From Candidula unifasciata (lineage: Eukaryota; Mollusca; Gastropoda; Stylommatophora; Geomitridae), in NCBI GenBank assembly GCA_905116865.2, contig CAJHNH020000844.1, positions 97,813 through 161,812 of the forward strand: a stretch of 64,000 bases of DNA. The letters are read 5' to 3'. Under the pieces are notes generated by a model, which saw only the letters and a list, made by a program, of their open reading frames with translations, made no database searches and was not told the DNA's origin. Shown here in pieces: positions 48,520 through 62,000 of this stretch. Every line of letters starts with the position of its first letter. Position 1 is the stretch's first letter. The translations under genes were made by a program, and so were the position numbers.

Positions 48520-48935
48520 TGTGTGCAGATAGGGCCAGACCTATATTGTATAGACCAATCGGCACCTGGTGGCTGATGGGGTAACATTATGCCGGTCGCC
48601 TTTACTTCCCAGAACTTTATTTTGTACCCATTTAAGACTGGGAGCCAAGGTTATTTTTGAAACAAAAGCAAGTCCGGCTCCACCAGGACCCTAACCCTTT
48701 ACCCAGGCCTTTTTCTCAATAAATGAGCTGGACAATATCTATGTGGGTAAGTTCTAAAGAAGTAAAGGATCCTTTCTACATCACTTGTGCATAGGGGATA
48801 TGATTCTAGATTCGCATTTGTAAAGACAGCTCGGCACTCGAGGGGTGATAGCCTTTGTGGTCAATAGCACCGGCCGCCTTTACCTCCCACGACATTATCT
48901 GGTACCGATTTTAGGCTGTTGCGATGGGGAAAGGG
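48520..48935 (-). repeat. Two SINE-A copies in a row
   Basis: 48520-48705 contains ACCAATCGGCACCTGGTGGC and AAGTCCGGCTCCACC. 48770-48925 contains AAGACAGCTCGGCACTCGAG, CACCGGCCGCCTTTACCTCC and TGGTACC. Both are in minus orientation and lack intact heads. Confidence 0.8.
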
Positions 48936-49119
48936 GGCGGGAGGTGTAATAGACAAATAAAATTTCATATAATTACGTAAATTACACAAACGACTAAAAG
49001 AAATGATTATACTATATACAGAATAGTAAACGTGTGCACTCAAAATATAGTAGACAATATATACCCTAACCCTAAGAGTTAATCGGTAAATTATTTATTG
49101 TTTTATATTGTGTGAAAAT

Positions 49120-49350
49120 GTCTCCTACTGTAGCTGGTCTACGGATCCGAAGGTCGCGGGTTCAAATCCCAAGGAAGCCGAACTTTAAAAAAATACGACC
49201 TTGGCTTCCTTGTCGCCCAACCTTACATAGGTGCCAGGTAAAGTCCTAGGAAGTGAAGGCGGCCAAGATGATGTTGACCACATCACCTACCGGGTTCCGA
49301 CTGTCAACAAAATATACACCCTATACTCCTGAAGACGTTAAAATGGTCCT
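49120..49350 (+). repeat. SINE-A copy, sense, just upstream of the kelch gene
   Basis: ACTGTAGCTGGTCTACGGAT and AAGGTCGCGGGTTCAAATCC (box B) head the body GGTGCCAGGTAAAGTCCTAG, AAGGCGGCCAAGATGATGTT and GGGTTCCGACTGTC. It opposes the two copies at 48.5-48.9 kb, so transcripts could pair. Confidence 0.85.
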
Positions 49351-49797
49351 TTTACTACTGCTGTTACTTTAATCGAGCCTTTCTGCCTAATTGTAAGTAT
49401 TTTTTGTTTTAAAGTGTGTGTAGCGTTTGTAGGTTTATTTATGGTATTACATCATTTGAATAACTAAAACTATATATAAATACTTTAAAGTATATGTGCT
49501 GTTGTTGTAGTTCCTAATTGAATACAAATATAAAAGAATTTCAAAAATGTGAACTCAGCTACACACGTTGTACTTATGAACGTTCCTGGCACATTCTTCG
49601 TATTTCCTTCATTCCATTCGCGGGAATATCCTTTCTGTTGTGTTTGAAACGAATCCGATTTTCTTCATTTAGAAGCATTCATTTTGTTTCCAGAAACATA
49701 GCAATCGTTAACAGACATTTGAGAGTGATAATAAAAGTTCCCTGTGTATCCTCAGTTAATTGTGACCAAGTTAGATAATAGTATATAGAAGATTACC

Positions 49798-50005
49798 ATG
49801 ATGAACGGCACGGCAGGTAGTCACGCTATCGTTGTGCATGTTCGAAAAGTGGATGGCGAAGGAGCGCTGCCGACGTTTTCTTACACTGGTCGAGAGGGGC
49901 AAGTTGCCTGTAGCGTAGGAAACAAGGTCTACATATTTGGAGGAGTCGAACAGGGTCAGGGAAATGAGCCGAAGGAGTCTAACGAGCTGATTGTGTTTGA
50001 TCTAG
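49798..50005 (+). CDS. Kelch gene exon 1
   Basis: Start codon with a good context (ACCATGATG). It encodes residues 1-69 plus one base, with the first blade VACSVGNKVYIFGG. Donor CTAG|GTACGC. An untranslated upstream exon cannot be excluded. Confidence 0.85.
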
Positions 50006-53000
50006 GTACGCGCAGTGAACACTTCCCAGATCTCAAGTAGTAGTTAGCTTTAGACTTTAGCCTTACCTTGATGATAGTCATAGTATAATTAAACTAACTA
50101 ATAGTAATACTCAAATACTAATTTTTGACGTAGCAATGTAAAACTATTTTGTTGTATTTAATTATATTATATATTATTATTATAATTAATAGTCTCCATA
50201 TGCTACTGCATACAAACTAAAAGACTAATGCTACTACTACTATATGCATGTATTAATAAAAATAATATGCACACTAGATTTTTTAACCATCAGTTAGTTT
50301 AGAAGTTTTGGCTCTCCTCGAGACTTCGTCTCCATATTATGGCGGCCAAACAAATACCCTAACAGGGCCTCAGTTGTGTGTAAAATGCGGACTTCCTCCG
50401 ATGAACACATCATGGCAAAACTAAGTTTTTACTGGTGCTTTTTCTACTCACCTACTCCTAATACTACTAATACTACTACTGTCCCTACTCAAAGACTGGG
50501 TTTGGAATCACCACTGACCAGAGTATTTATTATTTTATTAGCATTATTAAATTATTTTTGTTTATTATCTGGCTGCTGGCACTCAGTGAGGCCAAGGCCA
50601 AAAATCAGTGGCAGAAATGTTTTAAAATATCAATACTGTTACTGTTATTATTATGTCTTACTCAGGATATTATAATTATCATCAAATGCACTACCACATG
50701 GTAAAGGTCTAGACTCTAGGCTAGTCTGCTAAGTTAACTACCCAGACGCCAACATTTTAAAAATGTGGATTGCCAGAGGCCTGAGCTGCAGCATAGAAAG
50801 ATCATTAATACAACAGCCAATTAGGGCGATTATCCACGAGCAACATACTAGATCCCTGCAGGCCAGATTTTGCCCGTGGGCGGCCAGTTGAATATAGCAC
50901 TGGTGTAGGCAGTCAGATCGTATGGTTTTTCCTTTCACATCTTATGATCTCCAACAATATAAATTATTAATAATTTATATGTTGATAGCTTACCATAACA
51001 AAACAGTTCTTCTATTGTCTATTCTTGTCACTTTTTTTATAAATCTCCCCTTTTGTCACAACATATTTCAGTGTTCCTAAGCTCTTTTATAGTGCTAAAA
51101 AATGTCAGCAAAAAAAGATAATAATTCCGCCTCGATGGGAGTTTGAATCCATGACTACTTGGCTAGCACTGCATTACCACAGCTCCTGAAAAATAAATTG
51201 TAGACAGCATATTAGTGAAGAATTAAAGTTGCAGTGATACGGTTTTAAAGAATATTGGGAACGCTATAGACATATTTTAAAAACCTGATGTCTTGAAAAA
51301 AAAGCCTGGCATATGATACGACATCTAGTTTGAGAATAGAGGTGGTGCCTGCTGCCGGCTTGAGAACCAGCTGTACACACATGTCCTGATTGTAACTGAT
51401 TTACATAGCATGTGGAGAAAGGTGGATCAAGGTATGCTCGGTACATAGTGGCTAGTGTTACTTTAGAGGTCCCCGGTTGGGTAGTAAGCATCTAGATATA
51501 TTCTCTAAGGAGATGCCCATGTGTCTGGGAAATTAACAGGCGGGCAGATTGGGTAGTTCTGCACTACTTAAGGTAAATTAATGCTTGACAACAAGCTAGA
51601 TGTTGTAAAGGCCCTTGGGGAGTGAGTAAACAGTTTTGAAACGTGATTAAATAATCACAGTCTGAAGAGAATGGAGCAGCGATGAGTGACTAAAAAATCG
51701 CCAAAGCTCAGCACACAGGTAGCGGCAAAATGGACATAAATCAGACTGTTTGGAACTTTGCGCTAGATGCTGAAGATGGGGATGAAGCTTTATAAACTCA
51801 AAAAAAAAAAAAAAAGATAACAATGGATTTGCATTTTTTGAAGGTTATTATTGTGTTACTGAGAGCTGTAGTGTCATAAGTGACTCATCAAGAAGAATAA
51901 CACATTGCCAGTCACAGAGATCTTCCTCTTCTTCGCATTCACCGACTGTAGATTCTGGCAGAAAGTTCTGGTTGCTCTTCCACTTCTGGACTTTAGTCCT
52001 GTTCCAGAAACTGAGTGTTGCGTGCACATCTGTTTCATAGGTCTGTCTAATTTGCATGCAGGCTATTGGTTCCTTGCCTCTTCCGCAGATGTACTCTGAC
52101 TTCGAAGGAAGCTCCCAATTAGTCGACAAGGCAGTTGGTCTGTTTTTTTTTCCCCCCACAATAGGGCCCCAGAACCCACACGGAGAAGTCACAGAGATAA
52201 ATGGAGACATTTGATATCTGCAGCTTTTTCGTTATGTAATGACGAAATGGAACATGTGACAACTGGAAAATAATGCAAGAAATTACTTGACAGCCTTTTG
52301 TGGTTGCACAGGAAGTTTTGAGCACATGAACTGATGCTGGTCAAAATTGTAGATTGTGGAGAGACGTGGTCGCTAAAATCAGCCGGCAAGGCACTTGATG
52401 ATAATGAGCTATGAACCTTAAGGGCTCAGAATGCTACAGTATAGTTTGCATGATGTTAATGATGCTAGTTCTGACATATTATCATTGTTATGCCCTTTAA
52501 CTCATTAAGTACCAAGCTGCTCCTGAAGAATTCATTAGTTACTGCATATATGCTTTTCTTAACCCCTTCTGTCATATCCGTTTACTGATTTAAGCATTTC
52601 ACTCCTTTCATATATCTTTTACGTATTTTAGAGGGAAGATTAAAAATGTAGATAAATGCACCTTTAACCAATTTATTAGTGAACTGTATGAAATGTTTTT
52701 TATTTACAGATTTTCCCTCCTGGAATTCTGTCATAGTCATGACCTATTTTCTTTAGTGTTCTGTGTCGAAAGGGCTAACTTTCTCAGAAGTTACTACAAG
52801 CATTTAATATTTCAGAATATAACTGAACAAGACCAATTTCATATATTGGCACATCCTGAGGAGAAACGAACAATCACCAAACAAGCACTGGAATGGGAAA
52901 TACATGGACTAGGGAAACGAGAATTTCTGAGAGAAACACTAAGACCTATCTTGATGAGAAAGGCCAAAGGTGCCAGACTGGATTCAGTCCATGATTTTGA

Positions 53001-56000
53001 AAAAAATTGCACAAGATTAGTGGGCTTGAGAAATAGAATGTGAGCTATGTGTGGCACAGCAGGATGATGATGAAATTCAACCCATCTGCACTGAACTACA
53101 TGTAACTGTTTTATGGTGCCCCATCCTAACTGTGCTGTATGGCTATACAGTTAAACAGGTTTTTTAGAATGGCAGATGTCTGATTCTCATAATTGAAGTG
53201 TTAATCCTGCACAATGCAAATCTTGAGAGGGCACATTGTAAACAAAAATGATGGTTTAAAAATTTTCAAGGATATATAGCTTAAATAAAAGCCGGTAAAA
53301 TAACGCATGTCTGGTCCTGAAATAATTAAAAATGTTTCTTTTCATATCTTTTACAGCAACTTCTAAATGGTCTCAGCCTCGAATTGCGGGGATTCTGCCA
53401 CCGCCCCGATCTGCTGCATCATTAGTTGCTGTAGGGACAAAGTTGTACTTATTTGGAGGCCTCAGTCACATGTCCGGATGGTTTGATGACTTGTTCGTGT
53501 TTGATACAAGTAAGTTTAATTCATTATGACTTGTTATAAGAGGACTGTAAGGAAAGGGGCTAGTCGTAAATTAACACCATCATGTTGTGTCTTTTGAATG
53601 TAAGTGTTACAGTAACATTTTTAGACTAACATAGATCAGATAACAAAAATAATACTGACATTCTGCAAAATCTCATTAGGAATAAATGTAAACAGCACCG
53701 CATGTGATGCCTAAGAAGAATGCTTGGTATTATGTGGCAAGAAAAGATCACAAACACTGAGGTTCTGGAAATAGCAGGTATCACAACAATTTTCTCAATC
53801 CTTGGTCTCTGAACGCTCAGGTGTCTGAGTGTGACTTGGAGAATGGAGGATGATGGAGTCCCTAAGGACATTCTCTTTGGTGAATTATATGTTGAGGTTG
53901 GTCTCTATGATATAAAGATGTGTTCAAATGGGACATGTACAGGACAGTGATATTGAGGTAGATGTGTGGTAAGAAAATGCCACAAACTGTTTTATGTTTA
54001 GAGAGAAAATCAGCAAGGAAATAAATGGTGATAATGGAAGAATGATGATAATGGAAGAATGATGATGATAATGGAAGAATGACTGCAGACAGGTTGAGAG
54101 CTAAATGTCTGAGAAGCACACTGAATACATGTGATGGCCACAGCGGTCTTGAAATCCATGGTATCTGATTGGGGTTGACTTTTCATAACACGGATGGGTC
54201 TTTCTAGGCGTGCTTGCCATCAGCATGGGTTGCAATTCCCATGCCTCCCTGTAGCACAGTATAACATTATCGTCTGGGAAGATTGCAAGGTCCCTACCTA
54301 CATAAACAGCACCATTTCCCAGAAAGTTAAAATCTTTGTTCATAGTGAATGTCACTGGTTTAGAAAGAACTATAAAGGAAGGCTTAGTTCCTAGAAAAAA
54401 GAGGCAAGGATTGACTAGAATGAAGGTGGACATGGCATTAAACACATTGGACATGAAAGTATTGGTGCAAGGGAACTGGAAAATAATTAGCATTTTTTTT
54501 CCCATGTGGCCCTAATGTGATTGACACTACTTCATGATAATTAAACGTTGTGTGGTTTGTGATTTCTCTTGTATATCTTGTTGTCTCATCAACTTCAGTT
54601 TTCCTAATTCCTCTGAGTTGTGTGCATTAAGTCTGTGTATGTGATTAAAATGCATTTCTGTAAGATACTTTTTCTAAAGACCATTTCCGTCCAGGCTGTT
54701 GGATTTTGTCTGAATCTTGGTAGCTCTGCAAATACAGTTTTACCAGGGCAATAAACCTAAGGCCTACACTTTGTGATATTTAATTCTAGAGTGGCCCAGC
54801 TCGCACATAAACTCTTTTATTTTGTCCTCATCTGAGAATCTGTGTGTTCTGTCTCACTACCCAAGAGATCAGAGGAGTATGTGACAGTTAAAAACTAGTA
54901 GTCTGTGTAAAAATTCTCAGTGCGATGTTGAGGCTTCTTTCTTCTAAGCCACAGGGGAACACCAGTGTGTCGGTTGCACCACCCCAGAATTAGGCTACCA
55001 TGTTATCTGAGTGGCAACATCATTTAACCTAATCTTCACCTTTATGTTAGATGTGGAAGTCATAGTCCATGTGTAGATAGCTAGAGTGTTAAACAGCTAA
55101 CATAAAACACGTCACATTACTGGAACATGAAAATTTAACTTGGTCACACGTCTGTATGGCATTCCCTGTGTACGTAATGATGTCCCATTGGAAAGGGGGA
55201 GGGGGTGTCCCCATTGCACCAAAAAAAAAAGCATGTCATAAAAGCTGACTGATTAGGAGTTTGCTGAAGTCCGATTTTGTCAAACAGGTGCAGACATTGA
55301 TTAGGAGTTTGCTGAAGTCCGATTTTGTCAAACAGGTGCAGACATCTCAGCCTAGCTGTAAACCACCACACAACATGGCAGCTGCCTTTTTAAGATTGAA
55401 TGCAGAAACTTCGTGGCATAATTTATACATTTCACTTTATCAACATACTGCAAGACCATTAGTTGTTGAATAAATAAATAAACTACATTTTCCTATTTAA
55501 AGTTCCTATTATTACTTTCAGTCACAAATTCCTGGAGCATTCCAGACACTGAAGGAAACAGACCAAGGGCTCGCGATAAACTTCAAGCAGTTGCTATCGA
55601 CTCAAATATATATTATTTCGGGGGCTTTGGGCCAAAAACAGATGAAGCTGAGGCAGCTGATGTGAGTAACTTCATACGCTTACATTTTTATTTTTAGTCA
55701 CTGCTTTCTTGAAAAATGTGTTATACAATCCCAGACCTGCTCACTTTATGACAGTTTGTTATGCTTATTTCTGGTATAGAAATATTTAACCTTTTCTCAT
55801 TATCTACTGGAAACTTACCTTGTTTATGCTGTTTTTAGAAGGTAAATTAAATCATGCAATATGTTGTACATCTTCTACCAGAACTTAACCCTTTAACCCT
55901 GAGAAGTTGCAAAACCAACACTTTTGGTTAAGTCTGTCCCATTAAATGTCACTTTTCTGATTTGTCTGTAGCGACCTGTTTACAAGGCACGTAGTTTTTA

Positions 56001-59000
56001 GGTCTGAATATGAATACATTAACTAAAAATAGTATTCAGAGGAGTTTTTGTGTTTCAGCCAAATAGCTTTTCTAAACCCAAGTTGATGTCAAATTTTTCC
56101 ATAAGACTCAGTGATAGAGATGATCACAGTTGACAGCGTAAGTCACTTGATACATGTTTTTAAAGTCCCGTGGTATGTATTCCATTTAGTGTTTCACCCT
56201 GTTAGTGTTTATTGAATATTCCTCATATTAATATATTTTGAAAAAATGAAATAGCTAGATAAATCTATTTCTTATGAATTTTCCCCTGAAATTTAAACAA
56301 GTCATGACCAATTGTTTTCATTGTTCCTGGGGCAAGAGTAAACAGCAAATTTATAAAGAAAATAAATGCTTATGTGCATGTTTGGGGGCATACAACTTTC
56401 ATTAAAAAGAAAGTATTAAAACATTTTATTTAATCTCAAATGTTGTGCGGAGACTTTCACCAGTATGCACTACCCTACTATCCAAGACCTTTCTTCCCCG
56501 CAACTGAAGTCAAGGACCCTTTTCACACTTTGAGATTTTTGTGGGTATATGGTGCTTACCTTTATGTTTATAGACCAGTCAGCGCTTGAGGGGTGATATC
56601 AGTACAACACCAGCGTCCTTTTGGTCAGATCAAGAGAGAATAACCAAAAAGAGACACACACCTTCTTGGTAGAATTGGTTTCCTTCATCACCAGGCCGAA
56701 CATAAGCCTTGCTTCCCAAAACACAAGTGTTGGGGCTTATTCAGGTTTTATTCATCGGAAAATTTAGAAACATTCAGTTTACTCGTGTTTGTCCCAAGTA
56801 ATAAAATAAATGCATGCATAAATATTCAGATTTGATAGCTAATTTTAATAAATGTTGCGATGTCAGTATGATTCATATTGTGTTAACTAAACGCTTTATT
56901 TATTTATGTTTTTTTTTAAATAATTTTTTGTGTCTGTAAAATAAGATAATCCCCTCCCGGAGGCTCCATTTTTTTTTACACTGAAACTCCAAAAAAGCTT
57001 CGTTTCCAAAGGGTTAAATTAAAAACCAGTTGCATCCAGTTTCTGATCACAGAAATTTGCATAATAGCAAACCACTCCATTCTTCACAGTCTAAACCCAG
57101 TTAAATATTTACTTGTGTTTAACCACTTAAATAGATGTTTTTATTGTTTGTACTTAAATAGATGTCGGCTAAGTCGATGTGAACGCTTCGTAATGCTGGG
57201 ATGTCGGGTTCGATCCCAGCTGCAGGCCTTGCGTTGGTGGACCACCCAGAAAGCAATGGCAAACTACTGAACATAAATTTGCCTAGAGAAACCACACAAC
57301 AGCCAGGGGCTGCTGGGGTTGGTTCTCCAAAGTTCTGTAACGGATATGAAACTAACCTTAACTTAAATAGATGTTTTTATTGTTTGTATTTAGAGTTTGT
57401 ATTGTTTGTACTTGAATAGATGTTTCTATTGTGTGTATGGTCATTTAGCTTGATGGCGAGGATGATGATGATGATGAAGCAGACATCCCAGAAGCTCATG
57501 ATCAGGATGCAGCTGAGTTTGGCTGGTTTAATGATCTATATGTTCTTGACACAGGTTAGTCTGGCTGGTTTAATGATCTATATGTCCTGGACACAGGTTA
57601 GTTTGGCTGGTTTAATGATCTATATGTTCTGGACACAGGTTAGTTTGGCTGGTTTAATGATCTATATGTTCTGGACACAGGTTAGTTTGGCTGGTTTAAT
57701 GATCTATATGTCCTGGACACAGGTTATTTTGGCTGGTTTTATGATCTCTAAGTTCTGGACACATGTTAATCTGGCTGGTTTAATGATCTATATGTTCTTG
57801 ACACAGGTTAGTCTGGCTGGTTAAATGATCTATATGTTCTTGACACAGGTTAGTTTGGCTGGTTCAATGATCTATATGTTCTTGACACAGGTTAGTTTGG
57901 CTCGTTCAATGATCTATATGTTCTGGACATAGGTTAGTTTTGCTGGTTCAATGATCTATATGTTCTGGACACAGATTAGTCTGGCTTGTTCAATGATCTA
58001 TATATCTTGGACACAGGTTAGTTTGGCTGGTTCAATGATCTATATGTCCTAGACACAGGTTAGTTTGGCTGGTTTTATGATCTCTAAGTTCTGGACACAG
58101 GTTAGTCTGGCTGGTTCAATGATCTATATATCTTGGACACAGGTTAGTTTGGCTGGTTCAATGATCTATATGTCCTCCACACAGGTTAGTCTGGCTGGTT
58201 TAATGATCTATATGTCCTGGACACAGGTTAGTCTGGCTGGTTTTATGATCTATATGTTTTGGACACATGTTAATCTGACTGGTTTAATGATCTATATGTC
58301 TTGGACACAGGTTAGTCTGGCTTGTTCAATGATCTATATGTCCTGGACACAGGTTAGTCTGGCTGGTTTAATAATCTATGTGTCTTGGACACAGGTTAGT
58401 CTGGCTGGTTTAATGATCTGTATGTTCTTGACACAGGTTAGTCTGGCTAAGTTAACTACAACTCCTTGAATTGTGACTTCTTATAGCTAAAATTGTTGAT
58501 CCATTTGGCACAGGGCACAGATTTAATGAAGTGCTTTTGACTTTGGAAACCAGTCTCACACAACTGATCTTTTTATTCTTTGCTTTCGGCTCTGGCGAAC
58601 ATTTTTGGTTGTTTATCCACTTGTGCATTTATAATAGATTAAAATTTACAGCCAAAATTTGTCAGTGGTAATGTACAGTTCATAACATTGTTCAGTACAA
58701 AGTGGCTCCTGTCATTCCCTATGCCAGGAACTTGTCGTGGTCGCTTTGTGACCATTTTTATTGTCTCGATTTTACATTTATCCCTTTCTACACACTGTGC
58801 ACCTTCTTCTGTAATTAGATGTACATTCAGAAAGCCTTGCAGATCTTCTCCATACTCGTCAGATGATGATGACTGTCAGACACATTATCTTTAAAATCTA
58901 CAAGTTGTGAATGAATACTTTTACTAGAACTATCAGTATCAGAAACTGCCGCAGAAGTGTTTGCTGCCGAAGGTGTGAGTTCTGGTCGAGTCTTAGTTAA

Positions 59001-62000
59001 CACTTGACTTTGAAGCATCTTGCCGTTGTTTCACTACCGATGATGTTTTTGATGGCACTTCATAAGATTTATGTTATGCATGACCATCACGATCCCTTAA
59101 CGGCATGACGGAAATTTGGTCGGTGTGTCAGCAACATAGGAGCTCACAATGAAAATTCATAAAAAAAATTTACTTTAAACATTACAGAGTTGTTTCCCTT
59201 TAAGAAATATAGAGAAATGAATGGGCTAAAGGCTGAACTAAATTCAACACAAAAATTGTGATTTTAACATGACCACCAGTGTCTTAAGTTATGATCACAA
59301 GGGGTGCGATCGCGGTAGCCAGACCTAAATCCCACATGATCACATAACATGTGATCATGGTAGTCAGAAGGTTAAAACAAATCTGTGTGCATACTTTTGC
59401 TCCTTGCCTGTCAGTCAGGTGCACTCAAACTTAAAAGGAAATGACTAATTAGTTGACTGTTATGACATGCCCCCGACCCACCAAAATTGTACCCCAGAAT
59501 CTACATGGATTTTTGAGGTCAATATAGGAGGCATTGAAACCAACTTTTCATGGAAACAGTCAGTATAGGTACCTTAGGATGGCTTGTGCATTGAATTGAA
59601 GGACTGAACACATGGGAATGTGAAGTGATAACAACACAACAGTAGACCTATTAGCACTCACTGCATTTAAGGTAAACACATGGCGATGTCCACAGCTTTT
59701 AGTTCACTGCTGCCTCTTTCAAGCTCAAAAGATCATACATAAAAGTCTAGGTGAGAAAATAAGAACAGCATCACAGGTGTTCTACTTCCATAGGGCCTAA
59801 ATGCACACTCCTTGTATGGAACAGATGTGTTGACAAAGTGTTTTTTTAAGTCCAGACTGTGTGGGTTCCGCGGCCCCATTGTGGGGAAAACAAGAACAGA
59901 CCCACTGCTTACCCAAAAGCATGTCGTAAGAGTTGACTAATTGGGGCGCTTCCTTTGAAGTCAGAGTGCATCTGCCTGAGAGGCAAGGAACCAGCAGTCT
60001 GCATTCAGGCAAATCAGATCTGTAAAACTGATGCACACACGAAGAGGAAGAAGTCTAGAGTAAATGTATCATGTAGAAATATACATAACATTAGTTGTTA
60101 AACACAAGTCATATTGTTTGGCACTGTAAGGGTCAAAGTATATGCAGGATCACAACTGATGATGTATGAAGAGGAGGAAAATAACTATAGGTTGGAAGCC
60201 AAAGATGCCAGTCGTAGCAAGTTTAATCTGGCTCGATAATTCATTGCAGCATCATATATTTAAACATGTTTAGAATTGATAGGAAGATGTTTATACTGTC
60301 GTTTCAGTCAATTTGAAATGGTCGCAGCCGATGCAGATGAACCTTGGGGTGCCAACTGAAAGAGCTGCACATGGAATGTGTGCAATAGGTCGTAACCTAG
60401 TCATTTTTGGTGGCAGAGATATAGAAGACAGGCAGAACGATCTGCATATATTTAATGTTGGTAAGTGAATAGTTCTTATCAAAATACTGTTTATCTTTTA
60501 CAGTTACACTTACTGTTAAGTTCTCAAGTTTAAAAAAAAACAGATACCCAGACATTTCAGTCTATTAGCCCTCATGATACCAGTGATCAATAAAATTTTA
60601 ACAGAATGTAAATTTTGTTGTAGCTTCTCACTTTCTGTTTGCAGCTTTGTTGGGTCAAAATTTGTAACACGACTTCATCTCTTTTAGTTGTGCTCCAAGT
60701 TTCTGAGCCATATAAATCAACCGGTCCTATCAGCGTTTTGCATTCTGCACACATAAAATATCCCTCAGCTTTTAGGAGTGACGTGAGCAGGCCAGATGGA
60801 GGACTAACAAGCCTAAATTTTTGGCAGCAGATTGCCAACTAATGTAATGATGACTATCAGAAGGAAAGAAAAAAAAATCTTAGATTCATTTATTTTTAAA
60901 AGTCTATACATACAGTGCACAATTTTCTTAGTATTTATGATCTAGATTTTCCCAGTTTGGGTTCTGGGGCCACATTTCGGGGAAAACAGGAATAGATCCA
61001 CTGCCTACCTAAAAAAAAAAACATTTTATAGTAGTTGACTTTTTCTTCTTCGCGTTTACCAGCTGTAAACTCTTGACAGAAAGTTCTGGTCGTTCGTCCA
61101 CTTCTGGACTGCAGTCCTGTTCCAGAACTTGAGTGTTGTATGTGCATCTGTTTTACAGATCTGACTTTTTTGTATGCAGACTGTTGGTTCCTTGTCACTC
61201 CGGCAGATGCACTTTGACTTCGAAGGAATCTCCCAATTAGTCGACTATTACAACATGCTTTTGGATAGGCAGTGGGTCTGTTCTTGTTGTTCCCTATAAC
61301 AGAACCCCGGAACCCACACATGGAATAGTAGTTGACTAATTATGGGCTTCCTTCAATATCGGAGTGTGTCTGTGTGAGTTGCGAGGAACCAACAGTCTGC
61401 ATATAGTATGACCCGATCTTTAAAATGGATGTGCAGTGCAACACTCAGATTCTGTAACACAACGAGAGTCTGGAGGGGGACTAACAGCCATAATTTTTGG
61501 CCGGAGTTTACAGCTGGTGAACGCAACGAAAAAGATAACCCTAGGTTAATTCATTTCTAGTTTTTCTGTCACCTGAGATATTTGTAATAATTGTTTCAGC
61601 TACTAAAACTCCATTCACTTGAAGGTTACCCGGCCTCGATTGTTCACATTCTAAAATTATTGAACACAAGTCACACATTGTTTGAGGTTTAGCAGTAGAA
61701 CAATTGCAGAATACCATATTTCCCTGAAAATAAGACCTAACCTGAAAATAAGCGTAGTTTTTCAGGTTGTTTGTAAATTAAGCCCTCTCCCTAATATAAG
61801 CCCTAGTTTAAGTAAAGATCATTGGACAGATTTCTCTCCTTTGTTGAAACATTTAACAGATATGTTGAACTATAAAGATGTTCCAGAAAAAGATGATAGG
61901 ACTGTATTAGAATAAATGTAGATTTTTTGTGACTCAAAACAATACTTAAAAAAATTTAATTTTTTTTTTTAAACATGTTAATGAGACTTCCACTGAAAAT

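Larger units (their letters stand above)
50006..53356 (+). other. Kelch intron 1 (3351 bp)
   Basis: It holds AT-rich DNA, a tRNA-like SINE head at 51120-51185 (minus), a SINE-C copy and two retrotransposon scraps, listed separately. No further coding exon fits the phase. Confidence 0.8.
53510..55521 (+). other. Kelch intron 2 (2012 bp)
   Basis: It contains a retrotransposon end (53640-54110) and a duplicated repeat (55250-55390). The 134-aa minus frame 54101-54505 has no motif. Confidence 0.85.
55662..57448 (+). other. Kelch intron 3 (1787 bp)
   Basis: AT-rich, with a SINE-A piece and a SINE-B insertion listed separately. Confidence 0.85.
57555..60307 (+). other. Kelch intron 4 (2753 bp)
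   Basis: The minisatellite fills the first third; the rest holds SINE-C pieces. A small SINE-C scrap lies at 58570-58630. No other exon fits. Confidence 0.85.

Noticed and set aside
49060..49075. Telomere-like CCCTAACCCTAA
   Set aside because: Only two units; too short to be an interstitial telomere tract.
54101..54505. 134-aa minus-strand ORF in kelch intron 2
   Set aside because: No recognisable domain, and it overlaps retrotransposon-derived sequence; probably chance.
57420..58469. Two 134-aa LAGLMIYMSWTQVS repeat ORFs
   Set aside because: They are out of frame with the kelch exon and exist only because that frame of the 42-bp unit lacks stops.
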